A stretch of DNA of 64,000 bases, taken from contig NZ_CAJRAU010000001.1 in assembly GCF_907165045.1 (NCBI RefSeq), positions 868,001-932,000 on the forward strand. Reading direction: 5' to 3'. Within the stretch, counting starts at the first letter, position 1, and each line of letters begins with the position of its first letter. Source of the DNA: Dyadobacter linearis. GTDB lineage: Bacteria; Bacteroidota; Bacteroidia; Cytophagales; Spirosomataceae. The notes beneath the pieces were generated by a model, which did not search any database, was not told the origin of the DNA, and was given only the letters and a program-made list of their open reading frames with translations. This document shows positions 19,791 through 28,870 of this stretch, piece after piece. Position numbers and translations under genes: made by a program.

Positions 19791-20636
19791 CTATATAAAC
19801 TGCGCAATACGTTCATTGCAAATGCGCTCTGTCAAATCTTTCAGCAATTTCACACGATCGGATAAGTATTCCAATTCTTCTTTTTCGATCTTGTAATTCA
19901 TGTCATATCGTGCATCGATATACGCTTTTTTAAGAAGTTTAAATAACCGCACTTCCTCGGCTGTATTTTTGGGAAAAGCAGTTGCAAAGTCGGGATGAAG
20001 TTTTTCGACTTGTTTTCCCAATTCCTCAATGTCGTGCGTTCTCGGTTTGTAATCTGTGAAAACGAGAAGGGTGGTTGCGTAATATCTCTCGGTTGCCTGA
20101 TGTAATAAAAATGCTGCTTTCTTTAAGTGACCTTTTTCTAAATCTTTGTCGATATCTATGAATTCATTTGCAGTACCAAACCAATGCTGAAACTGCTCTT
20201 TTGCCTTTTCTTTTCTGTCTTCCGACTTCATCTCTTTTGGCTCAGATAGGCTAAATTTTCCGGAGTCAAAAAGCAAAACTCCTTCCTTCAAAATATCGAT
20301 AAAGAAGTAGTAGTTCCGTTCAATCTTATCATTCACAAACCAAACGCTATGTTGAATAATATTGGCTTTGGTAATGTCTTGATGAGCTGCCAATTCCCTA
20401 TCCAAATCCTGCCACTTTTTGTGTCCTCTCGCAGCCTTTCTGTCTTTTGTAATTACAAGAATATCATAGTCGCTCACATATTCGTAGGTTTCCTGAAAAT
20501 CCTCCACCCAATCGCCACGCGCGTGGCTACCGAAAAGGATGACCATTTCGGCGGTAATTTTGGACAGAATGATTTCAGTGATGGTTTTTAGTTCTTCCTG
20601 TTTGTCTTCGGGGAGATGAGTGAGGGTGGTTTTCAT
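19791..20636 (-). CDS. Nucleotidyltransferase (MNT) - HEPN fusion protein
   Basis: 281 residues. N-terminal minimal nucleotidyltransferase: VILFGSHARGDW with the Gly36-Ser37 motif, then SDYDILV with Asp56 and Asp58 as metal ligands. C-terminal HEPN domain about 145-270, with HQATERYYATTLLVFTDY and DARYDMNY. As separate genes MNT and HEPN form toxin-antitoxin pairs in which the MNT AMPylates the HEPN toxin; in this fused form, common in Bacteroidota, the role is not settled. The RX4-6H RNase motif of active HEPN toxins is not evident here. It follows an antitoxin-like gene on the same strand. Confidence 0.88.
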   Translation of the reverse strand: MKTTLTHLPEDKQEELKTITEIILSKITAEMVILFGSHARGDWVEDFQETYEYVSDYDILVITKDRKAARGHKKWQDLDRELAAHQDITKANIIQHSVWFVNDKIERNYYFFIDILKEGVLLFDSGKFSLSEPKEMKSEDRKEKAKEQFQHWFGTANEFIDIDKDLEKGHLKKAAFLLHQATERYYATTLLVFTDYKPRTHDIEELGKQVEKLHPDFATAFPKNTAEEVRLFKLLKKAYIDARYDMNYKIEKEELEYLSDRVKLLKDLTERICNERIAQFI

Positions 20637-20700
20637 GTAGTGTGGGTTGGGTAGGTTACAATGTATTCAATGCTTATAAATGTAATACGTTTGGACTCCG

Positions 20701-20898
20701 CTACTGAGCATGAATTTCTTCAATGTCAGCAAGAAATAATGGGTCTTTGGCAGCTGCTTTCATTGCTTCAATTTTCTGAGATTTGACATCGATCTGATCG
20801 TCAACATATATGGTAACCTGTTTCTTATTCCGAAAATCAGGTGGAAGCGTCAGGATCACCTGATTGTTTTCTACTGGACAAACGATTTTATAAGTCAT
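20701..20898 (-). CDS. Small antitoxin-like protein
   Basis: 65 residues: an N-terminal beta-rich part (YKIVCPVENNQVILTLPPDF, QVTIYVDD) like the DNA-binding swapped-hairpin region of small antitoxins, then a charged helix ending DPLFLADIEEIHAQ. That layout (beta-strand DNA-binding head, helical toxin-binding tail) is typical of type II antitoxins, but no classical PIN or RelE toxin gene follows; the next gene on the strand is the MNT-HEPN protein, 64 bases on. I do not recognise the family with certainty. Confidence 0.7.
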   Translation of the reverse strand: MTYKIVCPVENNQVILTLPPDFRNKKQVTIYVDDQIDVKSQKIEAMKAAAKDPLFLADIEEIHAQ

Positions 20899-20945
20899 AG
20901 CAAAGATTTTTTGGTAATGTACAAATTTTCGATTTCAGTAAGAAC

Positions 20946-21293
20946 TTACTGAAATCGCAGTCCTCGATCCGTCACACTCAACTTCAAGTTCCCACCCAAA
21001 CCCTCTCTTACAATCCGCATCAAAGTCGACAGCCGAATATCGCTCGCATTATTCTCAATGCGTGAAATATAAGTTTTCGTCGTACCACATTTATCAGCAA
21101 GTTGCTCTTGTGTCAAACCCTGTTTCTTCCTCAACTCCTGAATCATAGCTCCTAATTTGAAGGCTTCGAACTCTTCTTCGTATTGCTCTCGCTCAGCCGA
21201 TCCCTGCTTTCCATATTGATCGTCAAGATGTGACGAAAATGAGATTAGTTCCTTATTTAGAGTTCCGTTGTTCATCGAAATATTGATTTTCAA
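20946..21293 (-). CDS. XRE-family transcriptional regulator (HigA-like)
   Basis: 115 residues. The HTH is at about 50-105: LGAMIQELRKKQGLTQEQLADKCGTTKTYISRIENNASDIRLSTLMRIVREG. The leader (SFSSHLDDQYGKQGSAEREQYEEEFEAF) is that of regulators normally found after a RelE/HigB-type toxin gene. No intact toxin ORF precedes it (21294-21616), so it appears to be an orphan antitoxin or an independent regulator. It may control the two genes downstream. Confidence 0.85.
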   Translation of the reverse strand: MKINISMNNGTLNKELISFSSHLDDQYGKQGSAEREQYEEEFEAFKLGAMIQELRKKQGLTQEQLADKCGTTKTYISRIENNASDIRLSTLMRIVREGLGGNLKLSVTDRGLRFQ

Positions 21294-21616
21294 GTTTTTC
21301 TGCCAGGCATATATTCCTGATAAACTTCCGCTTATTGCTGATATAGTGTGTGTTAAGTTTTTATAAAGTTAGCTAATTAGGTAACATTGTCAAAATCTGC
21401 CTTCCTATTTGCTGGCTGTAACATGCGGCCGGAACATTACAACCGGCCTTTATACCACGGAATGGGGAATTCCATCTACTGCGGAAAGGTTCAAAATATT
21501 TCTAATATGTTCAATAACAGATAGTTAACACAAAATAAAATCACGTACCAACTTCAAATTAGCTGGAACGTTGTTTTCCTGGGCGCTGCACTTTCCACTC
21601 ACTTAAATTAAAAGCG
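21294..21616. other. 323-base divergent intergenic region
   Basis: Lies between the minus-strand XRE gene and the plus-strand SRPBCC gene and must hold both promoters. It is AT-rich. A toxin gene would be expected upstream of the HigA-like gene, but I could not read an intact one. No repeat or RNA gene seen. Confidence 0.5.
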
Positions 21617-22426
21617 ATGGCAACAATCAAAATCACTTCATCTGAATTCATCGATCGCGGCGTGATTAAGCCGCAGCCGACGGGTTCATCTTACATCAAT
21701 GTGGGTTCCACCGAGCGGATCGTATCGGCCGCCGCGGGACTTGCGCTGATGTATTTCGGACTACGGAAATTTTCAATGCCTGGCCTGCTGGTTGGAGCCG
21801 CGGGTGCAGCCTTATTTGAAAGAGGCGCTTCGGGTTACTGTCCCGTCACCAATCGCATGCAAAAGGAATCAGCCAAACAGCCGGTCGATTCGACAGAGAT
21901 CACCAAAAGCCTGACCATTAACAAACCCAGGGCGGAGGTTTACATGTACTGGCGCAATCTTGAAAACCTGCCCAATTTCATGCAGCACCTTGAATCGGTG
22001 AAGCAGATCGATAACAGAAGATCACATTGGGTTGCACCGGTTCCAGGTGGTGTGGGCAAGATTTCCTGGGACGCCGAGATTGTAGAAGACATCGCAAATG
22101 AAAAGCTCAGCTGGCGATCGGTGGCTAATGCAGCCGTTGACAATTCGGGAGAGGTTTTGTTCAAAGATGCACCCGGTAACCAGGGGACGGAGATTTATGT
22201 GATTATCAAGTATTTGCCGCCGGCAGGTGCAATCGGTACTACCATCGCAAAGCTGTTTAATCCGGCTTTCAAACAAATGGTGAAAGAAGATTTGCGTCGC
22301 TTTAAAAGGCTGATGGAAACAGGCGAAATTCCTGTAAGCGAAGCGCAGCCCTCGGGCAAGAAGCTGACATTTGACGATACTACTCACGATAAAATTGAGA
22401 AAGAATATGAAAGCCCTTTGTTATAA
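21617..22426 (+). CDS. SRPBCC-family protein with N-terminal membrane domain
   Basis: 269 residues. The N-terminal 85 residues resemble the DUF2892/YgaP-like membrane domain (GSTERIVSAAAGLALMYFGLRK, PGLLVGAAGAALFERGASGYCPV). Residues about 95-245 are a START/SRPBCC (polyketide cyclase-like) domain: EVYMYWRNLENLPNFMQHLESV, SWDAEIVEDIANEKLSWRS, GTEIYVIIKYLPPAG. Such proteins bind lipids or small hydrophobics; the ligand is unknown. Its 3' end overlaps the alcohol dehydrogenase start by 20 bases. This SRPBCC-ADH pairing recurs in stress-related loci of many bacteria. Confidence 0.9.
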   Translation: MATIKITSSEFIDRGVIKPQPTGSSYINVGSTERIVSAAAGLALMYFGLRKFSMPGLLVGAAGAALFERGASGYCPVTNRMQKESAKQPVDSTEITKSLTINKPRAEVYMYWRNLENLPNFMQHLESVKQIDNRRSHWVAPVPGGVGKISWDAEIVEDIANEKLSWRSVANAAVDNSGEVLFKDAPGNQGTEIYVIIKYLPPAGAIGTTIAKLFNPAFKQMVKEDLRRFKRLMETGEIPVSEAQPSGKKLTFDDTTHDKIEKEYESPLL

Positions 22427-23597
22427 CAGCGTAAAGGATCTGCGGGTGGAAAACGTGCCGGATCCTGAAATCATCAGCCCAAAGGACATGATCGTGCGCG
22501 TGACTTTGTCCTCGGTTTGCGGGTCGGACCTGCATATCATCAATGGCTTTATCCCTACTGTGAAGGCTGGCGACGTACTCGGACATGAGTTTATGGGCGA
22601 GGTCGTCGAAACTGGCCGGGATGTCAGAAAGTTCGTAAAGGGCGATCGCGTGGTGGTGGCTTCGGTCATTGCTTGCGGCGAATGTCATTATTGCAACGAG
22701 CAATCCTTTTCGCTTTGTGATAATACAAATCCGAATGCATACATCCCCGAAAAGTTGTACGGGGATACGATGGCCGGCATTTTTGGTTACACCCATGCTT
22801 TCGGCGGGTATGCTGGTAGTCACGCACAATATATTAGGGTTCCTTTTGCGGACAATGGCGCTTTCAAAGTACCTGAGGGTCTGCAAGATGACTCGGTTAT
22901 CTTTTGTTCCGATGCATTTCCAACCGGGTATATGGCGGCGGATATGGCGAACATTAAACCAGGTAGCGTGGTTGCAGTTTGGGGAGCAGGCGGTGTAGGC
23001 CAAATGGCGATGCAAAGTGCGTGGCTCATGGGCGCAGAGCGGGTAATCGCGATCGATCGCGAGCAATACCGGCTTGGAGTAGCGAAAGAAAAAAGCAAAG
23101 CTGAAACCCTCAATTTTACAGAAGTTGAGATTCTGGAAGCTTTGAAAGATTTAACCGGAGGCCGCGGCCCTGATTGCTGTATTGATGCTGTGGGGATGGA
23201 AGCATCAGGGTCCGGCTTTGGTTATGCGTATGACAAAGCCAAACAATGGGCGCGGATTGAAAATGACCGTCCACTCGTGTTGCGCGACGCCATTATGGCT
23301 TGCCGCAAAGGTGGTACAGTTTCCATTGTGGGCGTTTACAGCGGTTTTGTAGACAAGATTCCAATGGGCGCAGCGATGAACAAGGCCCTAAATTTCAGGA
23401 TGGGACAAATGCACGGGCCAAAATACATTCCGAAGTTGCTCGAACACGTTCAAAACGGCGAAGTTGACCCATCTTTTTTAGTAACCCATAAAATGGGCCT
23501 GGATCAGGGACAGCAGGGATATGATATGTTTACCAAAAAAGAAGACAATTGTATGCGTGTGGTTTTCGATCCGCAAAAGACAATGCAACCGGCTTAA
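22407..23597 (+). CDS. Zinc-dependent alcohol dehydrogenase (formaldehyde dehydrogenase-like)
   Basis: Medium-chain NAD(P)-dependent dehydrogenase of about 396 residues. I start at 22407 (MKALCYNSVKDLRV) because that is the family's normal beginning and a purine-rich leader precedes it; the in-frame codon at 22371 would overlap the upstream gene further. Catalytic zinc ligands are in VCGSDLHI and GHEFMGEV; structural-zinc cysteines in ACGECHYCNEQSFSLC; the cofactor motif is WGAGGVGQM. The DRE after VIAID suggests NAD. It matches the glutathione-independent formaldehyde dehydrogenase-like group; the substrate is not known. Confidence 0.92.
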   Translation: MKALCYNSVKDLRVENVPDPEIISPKDMIVRVTLSSVCGSDLHIINGFIPTVKAGDVLGHEFMGEVVETGRDVRKFVKGDRVVVASVIACGECHYCNEQSFSLCDNTNPNAYIPEKLYGDTMAGIFGYTHAFGGYAGSHAQYIRVPFADNGAFKVPEGLQDDSVIFCSDAFPTGYMAADMANIKPGSVVAVWGAGGVGQMAMQSAWLMGAERVIAIDREQYRLGVAKEKSKAETLNFTEVEILEALKDLTGGRGPDCCIDAVGMEASGSGFGYAYDKAKQWARIENDRPLVLRDAIMACRKGGTVSIVGVYSGFVDKIPMGAAMNKALNFRMGQMHGPKYIPKLLEHVQNGEVDPSFLVTHKMGLDQGQQGYDMFTKKEDNCMRVVFDPQKTMQPA

Positions 23598-23623
23598 AAC
23601 GGCAAAACGATTATCGAAAGAAA

Positions 23624-23665
23624 CAGAAAGCGGATGTCTCATTTAAGTAAGACACCCGCTTTCTG
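23624..23665. terminator. Bidirectional terminator between convergent genes
   Basis: A 16-bp stem, CAGAAAGCGGATGTCT (23624-23639) against AGACACCCGCTTTCTG (23650-23665), with one mismatched position and a 10-base loop. It lies between the stop codons of the alcohol dehydrogenase (plus) and the molybdopterin subunit (minus) and can serve both. Confidence 0.8.
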
Positions 23666-23678
23666 CTTTAAATCTCGA

Positions 23679-25931
23679 TCAAATTACTTTCTCTGTTTCA
23701 TCTTTAAACGGCTGATTGTAATAACGTTTGCCTTTCATTTTATATAATGCATTCGCCACTGCACCGAAAACTGGTGGGAATGGCGGTTCCCCTAATCCGG
23801 TTGGATCCAGGTCATTCTGGACAAAATGCACTTCCACGCTTTTCGGCGCTTCGTTCATCCGGATCATCCTGTAATTGTGGAAGTTGCTTTGCTGGGCGGC
23901 TCCGTCCTTATGAGTAAGTTGGCCGTAAAGTGCATTGCCAATTCCATCGACAACAGCGCCCTGCACCATATTCGTAGCAGCATCCGGATTGATCACAATT
24001 CCGCAATCCATCGCACTGAAAACACGCTCAACATAAGGTTGCCCGTCGCGCGTGACCATATCTACCACGTGTGCAGCATAAGAATTGTGACAGAAATAAG
24101 CGGCTACACCACGTTTATACTTTTCGTTTCCGGGCTTGTTCCAATTGGATTTATCACGTACCAATTCCAGCACGCCGGCATAGCGATCGGCGTCATATTC
24201 GTTGTTTTTACCAACCGGTTTTTCTTTGGCCCTTTTCAAGAGTTCCAGCCTGAATGCGATCGGATCTTTGCCGGCGGCTTCTGCTACTTCATCCAAGAAG
24301 GATTGCTCGGCAGCTGCATTGAAATTGGAACGCGGAGCCCGGAAAGCGCCGATGGTAATGTTGGATGCGATCTGCCAGCCTTCCGCCAGGTAATTGTCAA
24401 CGGCACCAGCCGGAAACCGGTTGGCATGAATAGGATGCTCGGGAATGCCGCCGCCTTTTACATGAAAAGCGATCAGGTTTTTATTGGCGTCCAAAGCTGC
24501 GCGGTAAGTCGCGGTGTACATGGGGCGGTAAATGCCGTAGGTCATGTCGTCCTCGCGGGTGTACATCAGCTTCACCGGCGCTTTCATTTTTTTGGAAATC
24601 AATGCAGCTTCGTAGAGATAATGTCCATATGCCCGGCGACCAAAGCCACCGCCCATTCGTGTCATTTGGATTTCAATTTTGTCGGGGGGCAGGTTCAAGA
24701 GCTTCGAAAGCATTGGTTCTGTCCAGCCCGGAGCCTGTAACGGCCCGACTAACAACGCTTTATCTGCGGTGACGTGCGCGAAGAAATTCATCGGTTCCAT
24801 CGTATTATGCGCCAGAAAAGGCCCATTGTATGTCCGCTCGATCACTTGGGCAGCATTCTTAAATGCAGATTCAGGATCGCCGTCCCTTCTTAATTCCTGA
24901 GCAGGCTTGGCTGCGTATTCCTGCATTTGCTGCAATTGCGTGGTCGTACTTTCGAGCGCTCCCGGGATGGTAACCTCTTTTACGCCACCTCTGCCACCAA
25001 TTTTATCTTTCAAATCACCCGCAGGCTCCCAGTTGGCGACCAGCTTTTTGCGAGCATTCATCACTTCCCAGGTGCTATTGCCAACGATAACAAGCAGGTC
25101 ATTGAATGTGCGTGTATCAAAACCGCCTTGTTCCAAATCGTCCGCATATAATTTTTGAGTAAAAACATCTTTAATACCAGGCATTTTTAGTGTTTCGGCA
25201 GCATCAAAGGATTTGAGTTTCATTCCAAAAGCAGGCGGGTGCTGGATCATGGCGATCAGCATGCCGTCTACACTATAATCCAACCCGAAAAGCGGCTTGC
25301 CGGAAGTGATTTTTTTGATTTCAACATTCTTTTTAGAATTCCTGATAATCGTAAAATCCTTAGGCGCTTTCAGTTTCAAATCTTTCGGGACTGGAATGCT
25401 GGCTGCTTTGCTGGCCATATCGCCATACTTAGCCGATTTCCCACTTGAATGCGACAAGATTCCTGCTTTGGTCGTCACCTCGCCGACCGGCACATTCCAG
25501 GTTTGGGCGGCAGCTTCACGCAGCATTTGCCTCGCGGCAGCACCGGCTTCGCGAAGTGGTTTCCAGTACATGCGCACGGAATTGCTTCCGCCCGTAAACT
25601 GAGCCCCGAGCTTCGCAGGATCATGTGGCCCCATTTCGACAGTCACGTTTTTCCAGTCCACGTCCAGTTCCTCGGCCAGCATCATGGGCAGGGAAGTCAT
25701 TACATTTTGCCCGAATTCAGGGTTAGGACAAATGAGTTTTACCTTGTTATCTGGCATTATATGAATGTAACCATTTAAGGTCGCCCATTGCTCGGGCAAA
25801 TTTAGCATTTCGCTTTTATCAGCCGATTTAAAGCTGGATAACCAGCTAACGGTCAGCATAAGCCCTCCGCCGGACATGAGCGATGCCTTCAAAAATGAGC
25901 GCCTGTCTAGGCCTGTTTTATCTTGGTTCAT
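23679..25931 (-). CDS. iorB: Isoquinoline 1-oxidoreductase-type molybdopterin subunit
   Basis: Large molybdenum-cofactor subunit of the xanthine dehydrogenase family, 750 residues, resembling IorB, which hydroxylates N-heteroaromatic rings or oxidises aldehydes. The N-terminus carries a twin-arginine signal (GLDRRSFLKASLMSGGG), so the folded enzyme is exported to the periplasm. Cofactor motifs include MTRMGGGFGRRAYG and GAFRAPRSNFN; the presumed catalytic Glu is in TGLGEPPFPP near the C-terminus. It is encoded last in a run with its 2Fe-2S and cytochrome partners. The true substrate is unknown. Confidence 0.92.
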   Translation of the reverse strand: MNQDKTGLDRRSFLKASLMSGGGLMLTVSWLSSFKSADKSEMLNLPEQWATLNGYIHIMPDNKVKLICPNPEFGQNVMTSLPMMLAEELDVDWKNVTVEMGPHDPAKLGAQFTGGSNSVRMYWKPLREAGAAARQMLREAAAQTWNVPVGEVTTKAGILSHSSGKSAKYGDMASKAASIPVPKDLKLKAPKDFTIIRNSKKNVEIKKITSGKPLFGLDYSVDGMLIAMIQHPPAFGMKLKSFDAAETLKMPGIKDVFTQKLYADDLEQGGFDTRTFNDLLVIVGNSTWEVMNARKKLVANWEPAGDLKDKIGGRGGVKEVTIPGALESTTTQLQQMQEYAAKPAQELRRDGDPESAFKNAAQVIERTYNGPFLAHNTMEPMNFFAHVTADKALLVGPLQAPGWTEPMLSKLLNLPPDKIEIQMTRMGGGFGRRAYGHYLYEAALISKKMKAPVKLMYTREDDMTYGIYRPMYTATYRAALDANKNLIAFHVKGGGIPEHPIHANRFPAGAVDNYLAEGWQIASNITIGAFRAPRSNFNAAAEQSFLDEVAEAAGKDPIAFRLELLKRAKEKPVGKNNEYDADRYAGVLELVRDKSNWNKPGNEKYKRGVAAYFCHNSYAAHVVDMVTRDGQPYVERVFSAMDCGIVINPDAATNMVQGAVVDGIGNALYGQLTHKDGAAQQSNFHNYRMIRMNEAPKSVEVHFVQNDLDPTGLGEPPFPPVFGAVANALYKMKGKRYYNQPFKDETEKVI

Positions 25932-25949
25932 GGTGAAGTCGGTTTGAAG

Positions 25950-26591
25950 TTATTTTTTGGGAGCAAAAGCGCCACTTTGTAGCCACGTGATCCAGGCTTT
26001 TTTAAATTCTGCGTGCGTTACCGGCGGTAATGTTCTGCCTTCACCCGGGTTCCAGCCTGCGAGCACCAATCCGTCGTCGGCGTGCTCGATCAGCTTTTGC
26101 ATATCCTTGTTTCCGTTCTGCTTTTTGTCAACCAGCTGTTTGGCCAGCTCATGCGCACTTTTTCCCTGAAAAACCATTTTCAAAGCAGCAGGCGGTAAAT
26201 GCCAGTCGGGATTTCCGGGAGGCATGTGCAGGCCCGCAACATTCGTTTCCTGATGACAATTGGAACATTTCATGGCATAAACGCCCTTTCCGTCCACGCC
26301 ACGTTTGGGCCCCATTGCATGCAAATGACTATCATCACCTTGCAGCGGCACATCACCGGCCGGATGGCAGTTCATACATCGCGGGCTCATCAGCGTTTTA
26401 TAGACTATCTCAAAAGCCTGAACAGACGCCACACTATCGCGGGTAATGGTGTTGAATTTGATTTCTTTTTCAGGTAAATCATTTCTAAATGCAGATGCTC
26501 CGACCGCGACAATAAATATGAATATTGATAGCATCGTGACTGCTTTTTTAGAAACGAATCGTTTCGCGCCATTTTCTGGTTTTTGCTTCAT
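25950..26591 (-). CDS. Dihaem cytochrome c-type subunit of the Ior-like enzyme
   Basis: 213 residues with an N-terminal membrane anchor or signal (AVTMLSIFIFIVAVGASAF) and two CxxCH haem-c motifs, CMNCH and CSNCH. MHMPP-like LHMPPGNPDWHLPP may supply an axial ligand. Bacteroidota genomes carry this protein between the iorA and iorB genes, and it is annotated as an isoquinoline 1-oxidoreductase subunit; it presumably takes electrons from the 2Fe-2S subunit to the respiratory chain. Only 18 bases separate it from iorB and 24 from iorA. Confidence 0.88.
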   Translation of the reverse strand: MKQKPENGAKRFVSKKAVTMLSIFIFIVAVGASAFRNDLPEKEIKFNTITRDSVASVQAFEIVYKTLMSPRCMNCHPAGDVPLQGDDSHLHAMGPKRGVDGKGVYAMKCSNCHQETNVAGLHMPPGNPDWHLPPAALKMVFQGKSAHELAKQLVDKKQNGNKDMQKLIEHADDGLVLAGWNPGEGRTLPPVTHAEFKKAWITWLQSGAFAPKK

Positions 26592-26615
26592 AAAGTGATT
26601 TTGAAAATGGAGTGA

Positions 26616-27095
26616 TTAACCTTTCGTACCCGTTTTTTTCTGCAAATCCGCAGCTGTATGGATCGCTTCACGAATGCGCAAATACGTGCCACAACGGCAA
26701 ATGTTACCAGCCATTGCATCGTCAATATCCTGGTCTGTGGGGTTGGGCTTTTCGCGCAGGAGCACGGCGGCAGACATGATCTGCCCGGAATGGCAATAAC
26801 CACATTGCGGCACGTCGATTTCCTGCCAGGCTTTCTGTACCGGGTGTGAATTTGTTTCGGACAAACCTTCGATCGTCACTACCTTTTTGCCAGCCGCTCG
26901 GATCACTTTCGTCACACACGAACGCACTGCTTCTCCATCCAAATGCACCACGCAAGCGCCGCATTGCGCCACGCCGCAGCCATATTTGGTGCCTTTCAGC
27001 CCGGCCAGATCGCGGATCGCCCACAAAAGTGGCATCTGCGGGTCGGCTTCCAGCGGATAATCTTTTTTGTTAATGTTTAATGTGATTTTCGCCAT
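26616..27095 (-). CDS. iorA: 2Fe-2S subunit of the Ior-like molybdoenzyme
   Basis: 159 residues with two [2Fe-2S] sites. The plant-type ferredoxin cluster is in [16 protein letters not shown] with a fourth Cys in VRSC; the second cluster is in [12 protein letters not shown] and [11 protein letters not shown]. Normal size for the alpha subunit of isoquinoline 1-oxidoreductase and related carbon-monoxide-dehydrogenase small-subunit-like proteins. It passes electrons from the molybdenum site to the cytochrome. It has no Tat signal of its own and probably rides with the large subunit. It starts 12 bases after the LytTR regulator stop. Confidence 0.94.
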   Translation of the reverse strand: MAKITLNINKKDYPLEADPQMPLLWAIRDLAGLKGTKYGCGVAQCGACVVHLDGEAVRSCVTKVIRAAGKKVVTIEGLSETNSHPVQKAWQEIDVPQCGYCHSGQIMSAAVLLREKPNPTDQDIDDAMAGNICRCGTYLRIREAIHTAADLQKKTGTKG

Positions 27096-27107
27096 GGTGA
27101 ATGATGT

Positions 27108-27824
27108 TTAATGTGAGTTTTGAAGAATTTTGTCCAGGCCTGCTTTGTAATTTCTTCCAATCGGGATTTCCTCGTTGCCGATCCGCACGTAATTCGCGCT
27201 GATGGCCTGAATGTGGTCGAGGGAGATGATAAAAGATTTATGAATGCGGATAAAACGGTCGTGCGGAAGCTTTTCTTCCAGGTAACTGATCCGCAGGTAA
27301 GACACCAGCGCGCCCGACCGGGTGTGCAGCTTCACATAATCTTTCAGACTTTCGACCCAGAAAATATCATCGAGAAATATTTTGACCATTTCCTTATCTA
27401 CCTTGAAATACTGGTATTCGCGGGCAACTGGCGCAACCTGAGCTTGTTCCTGCTGCGTCGCATTGCTTGGGGAAAAACGGTAAATTTTCCCTACCGATTG
27501 GAGAAATCGCTCGAAGGATATGGGTTTGACCAAAAAATCGACAACATCAAACTCATAACTATCCAAAGCGTACTCCCGAAATGCGGTAGTGAAAATGACT
27601 TTGGGACGGTAACCCAATGGTCGCAATAAATCGAAGCCTGTGAGCCGGGGCATTTGTATATCAAGAAAAATAACCTCAGCCTGCAATTGCTGTAATAGTT
27701 GAAGGCCTTGCGTGGGACTGTTGGAAATGCCCACGAGTTCAAGATCGGGCAAACGGCTGATGTAATCCTGCATCAGGTCGGTAGCCAGTGGCTCATCGTC
27801 TAGCACAAAACAGCGGATCCCCAT
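27108..27824 (-). CDS. LytTR-family response regulator
   Basis: 238 residues. Receiver domain about 1-120: acidic DDEP, phospho-acceptor Asp in EVIFLDIQMPRLTGF, Thr in FTTAFREYAL and Lys in DFLVKPISF. LytTR DNA-binding domain about 135-235 (FKVDKEMVKIFLDDIFWVESL, HDRFIRIHKSFII, IPIGRNYKAGL). It shares one base with the stop of the histidine kinase gene, so the pair is translationally coupled. The oxidoreductase genes follow within 12 bases, so it probably controls its own operon. Confidence 0.94.
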   Translation of the reverse strand: MGIRCFVLDDEPLATDLMQDYISRLPDLELVGISNSPTQGLQLLQQLQAEVIFLDIQMPRLTGFDLLRPLGYRPKVIFTTAFREYALDSYEFDVVDFLVKPISFERFLQSVGKIYRFSPSNATQQEQAQVAPVAREYQYFKVDKEMVKIFLDDIFWVESLKDYVKLHTRSGALVSYLRISYLEEKLPHDRFIRIHKSFIISLDHIQAISANYVRIGNEEIPIGRNYKAGLDKILQNSH

Positions 27825-28870
27825 CAGTCGATATTGAATTTTAACACTGCTAAAAACTGTCCCTCTTCCGGCATCGTCACCAATTCGTAACTGTCCGAGA
27901 ACAGGATTTCAAGTCGCTTTTTAAGATTAATAAGTCCCAAACCCGACTGGAATGGCACTTTCGTATCGGATTGAACTGAATTTTCAACCGAAAAGATCAG
28001 CCGTTTATCATTCAGTGACAGGTTGATTTGTATCCAGCAGTCGCCCTCCGTTTGCGCGGCTCCGTGTTTGAATGCATTTTCTACAAATGGTAACAAAAGC
28101 AGCGGTGGCACTCTTACCTCGCCCGCCGCTGAGAGGTAATTGAAATTAGTCTGAATGTCCAGCCGGTCGCCGTAACGGATTTGTTCGAGAGAAATGTAAT
28201 CTTTCAGATAAGCGATTTCCTTCGATAGCGGCACGGAATCCCTGTGACTTTCATGCAGTTGATAGCTCAATAACCCTGCCAGACGTTGTAACAGGTTAGG
28301 CATTTTGTCGGGCTGCTGAATGGAGACTGATGTGAGATTATTTAATGTATTAAAAAGAAAATGGGGCTGCACTTGTGATTGCAACAACCGATACTCGGCC
28401 GAGACTTTTTCACGTCGGTAAGTCTCACTCAGACTTTGCTGATAAAGTGCGTGCCTTACCAGGTCGACAGCTACAAAAAGCGCCACAACCAGATGCAGCT
28501 GCATAGCCTCAGCCATGATTTTGGGCAAATAAAGAAACGGTTTGGTCAATGCTTCGGGATAATAAACTGGGTAATACCAGTTGTAATTGATCGCACGCCT
28601 CAATATGCCGAAAACGACTAACCCGATCAAAAGCGATAACCAGAATGCCACCATACGCCGGTGGAGCAAAAACTTACGCACCGTGACAAGCAAATGCCAG
28701 TAGGCCGCGATGATCAACAGCGGCAGTTGCATGCTGATCAGACAGAGGCTTTGCTGGAAATTGTCCAGATATGCGCCCGTATTGAGCCATTCAAACAGAA
28801 AAAAGCACAGCCAGAAAAAACTTTGTGTCCAAAGCTCCCTCGGCGGCCTAAGGGTTGAGACGCGAATCAT
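27824..28870 (-). CDS. LytS-type sensor histidine kinase
   Basis: 348 residues. Four hydrophobic segments in the first 145 residues (FFWLCFFLFEWLN, LLIIAAYWHLLVTV, FWLSLLIGLVVFGIL, LHLVVALFVAVDLV). The His_kinase domain has the phospho-acceptor in QVQPHFLFNTLNNL, and a HATPase domain with PFVENAFKHGA and SGLGLINLKKRLEILF. First gene of the five-gene run 28870-23679. The stimulus is unknown; the operon context suggests a substrate or redox signal for the Ior-like enzyme. Confidence 0.94.
   Translation of the reverse strand: MIRVSTLRPPRELWTQSFFWLCFFLFEWLNTGAYLDNFQQSLCLISMQLPLLIIAAYWHLLVTVRKFLLHRRMVAFWLSLLIGLVVFGILRRAINYNWYYPVYYPEALTKPFLYLPKIMAEAMQLHLVVALFVAVDLVRHALYQQSLSETYRREKVSAEYRLLQSQVQPHFLFNTLNNLTSVSIQQPDKMPNLLQRLAGLLSYQLHESHRDSVPLSKEIAYLKDYISLEQIRYGDRLDIQTNFNYLSAAGEVRVPPLLLLPFVENAFKHGAAQTEGDCWIQINLSLNDKRLIFSVENSVQSDTKVPFQSGLGLINLKKRLEILFSDSYELVTMPEEGQFLAVLKFNID

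Noticed and set aside
22380-23066. 228-residue minus-strand ORF
   Set aside because: Opposite-strand shadow of the zinc alcohol dehydrogenase, His/Arg/Cys-rich.
23826-24740. 304-residue plus-strand ORF
   Set aside because: Antisense shadow of the molybdopterin subunit gene; the product is not protein-like and lies entirely within the well-supported gene on the other strand.
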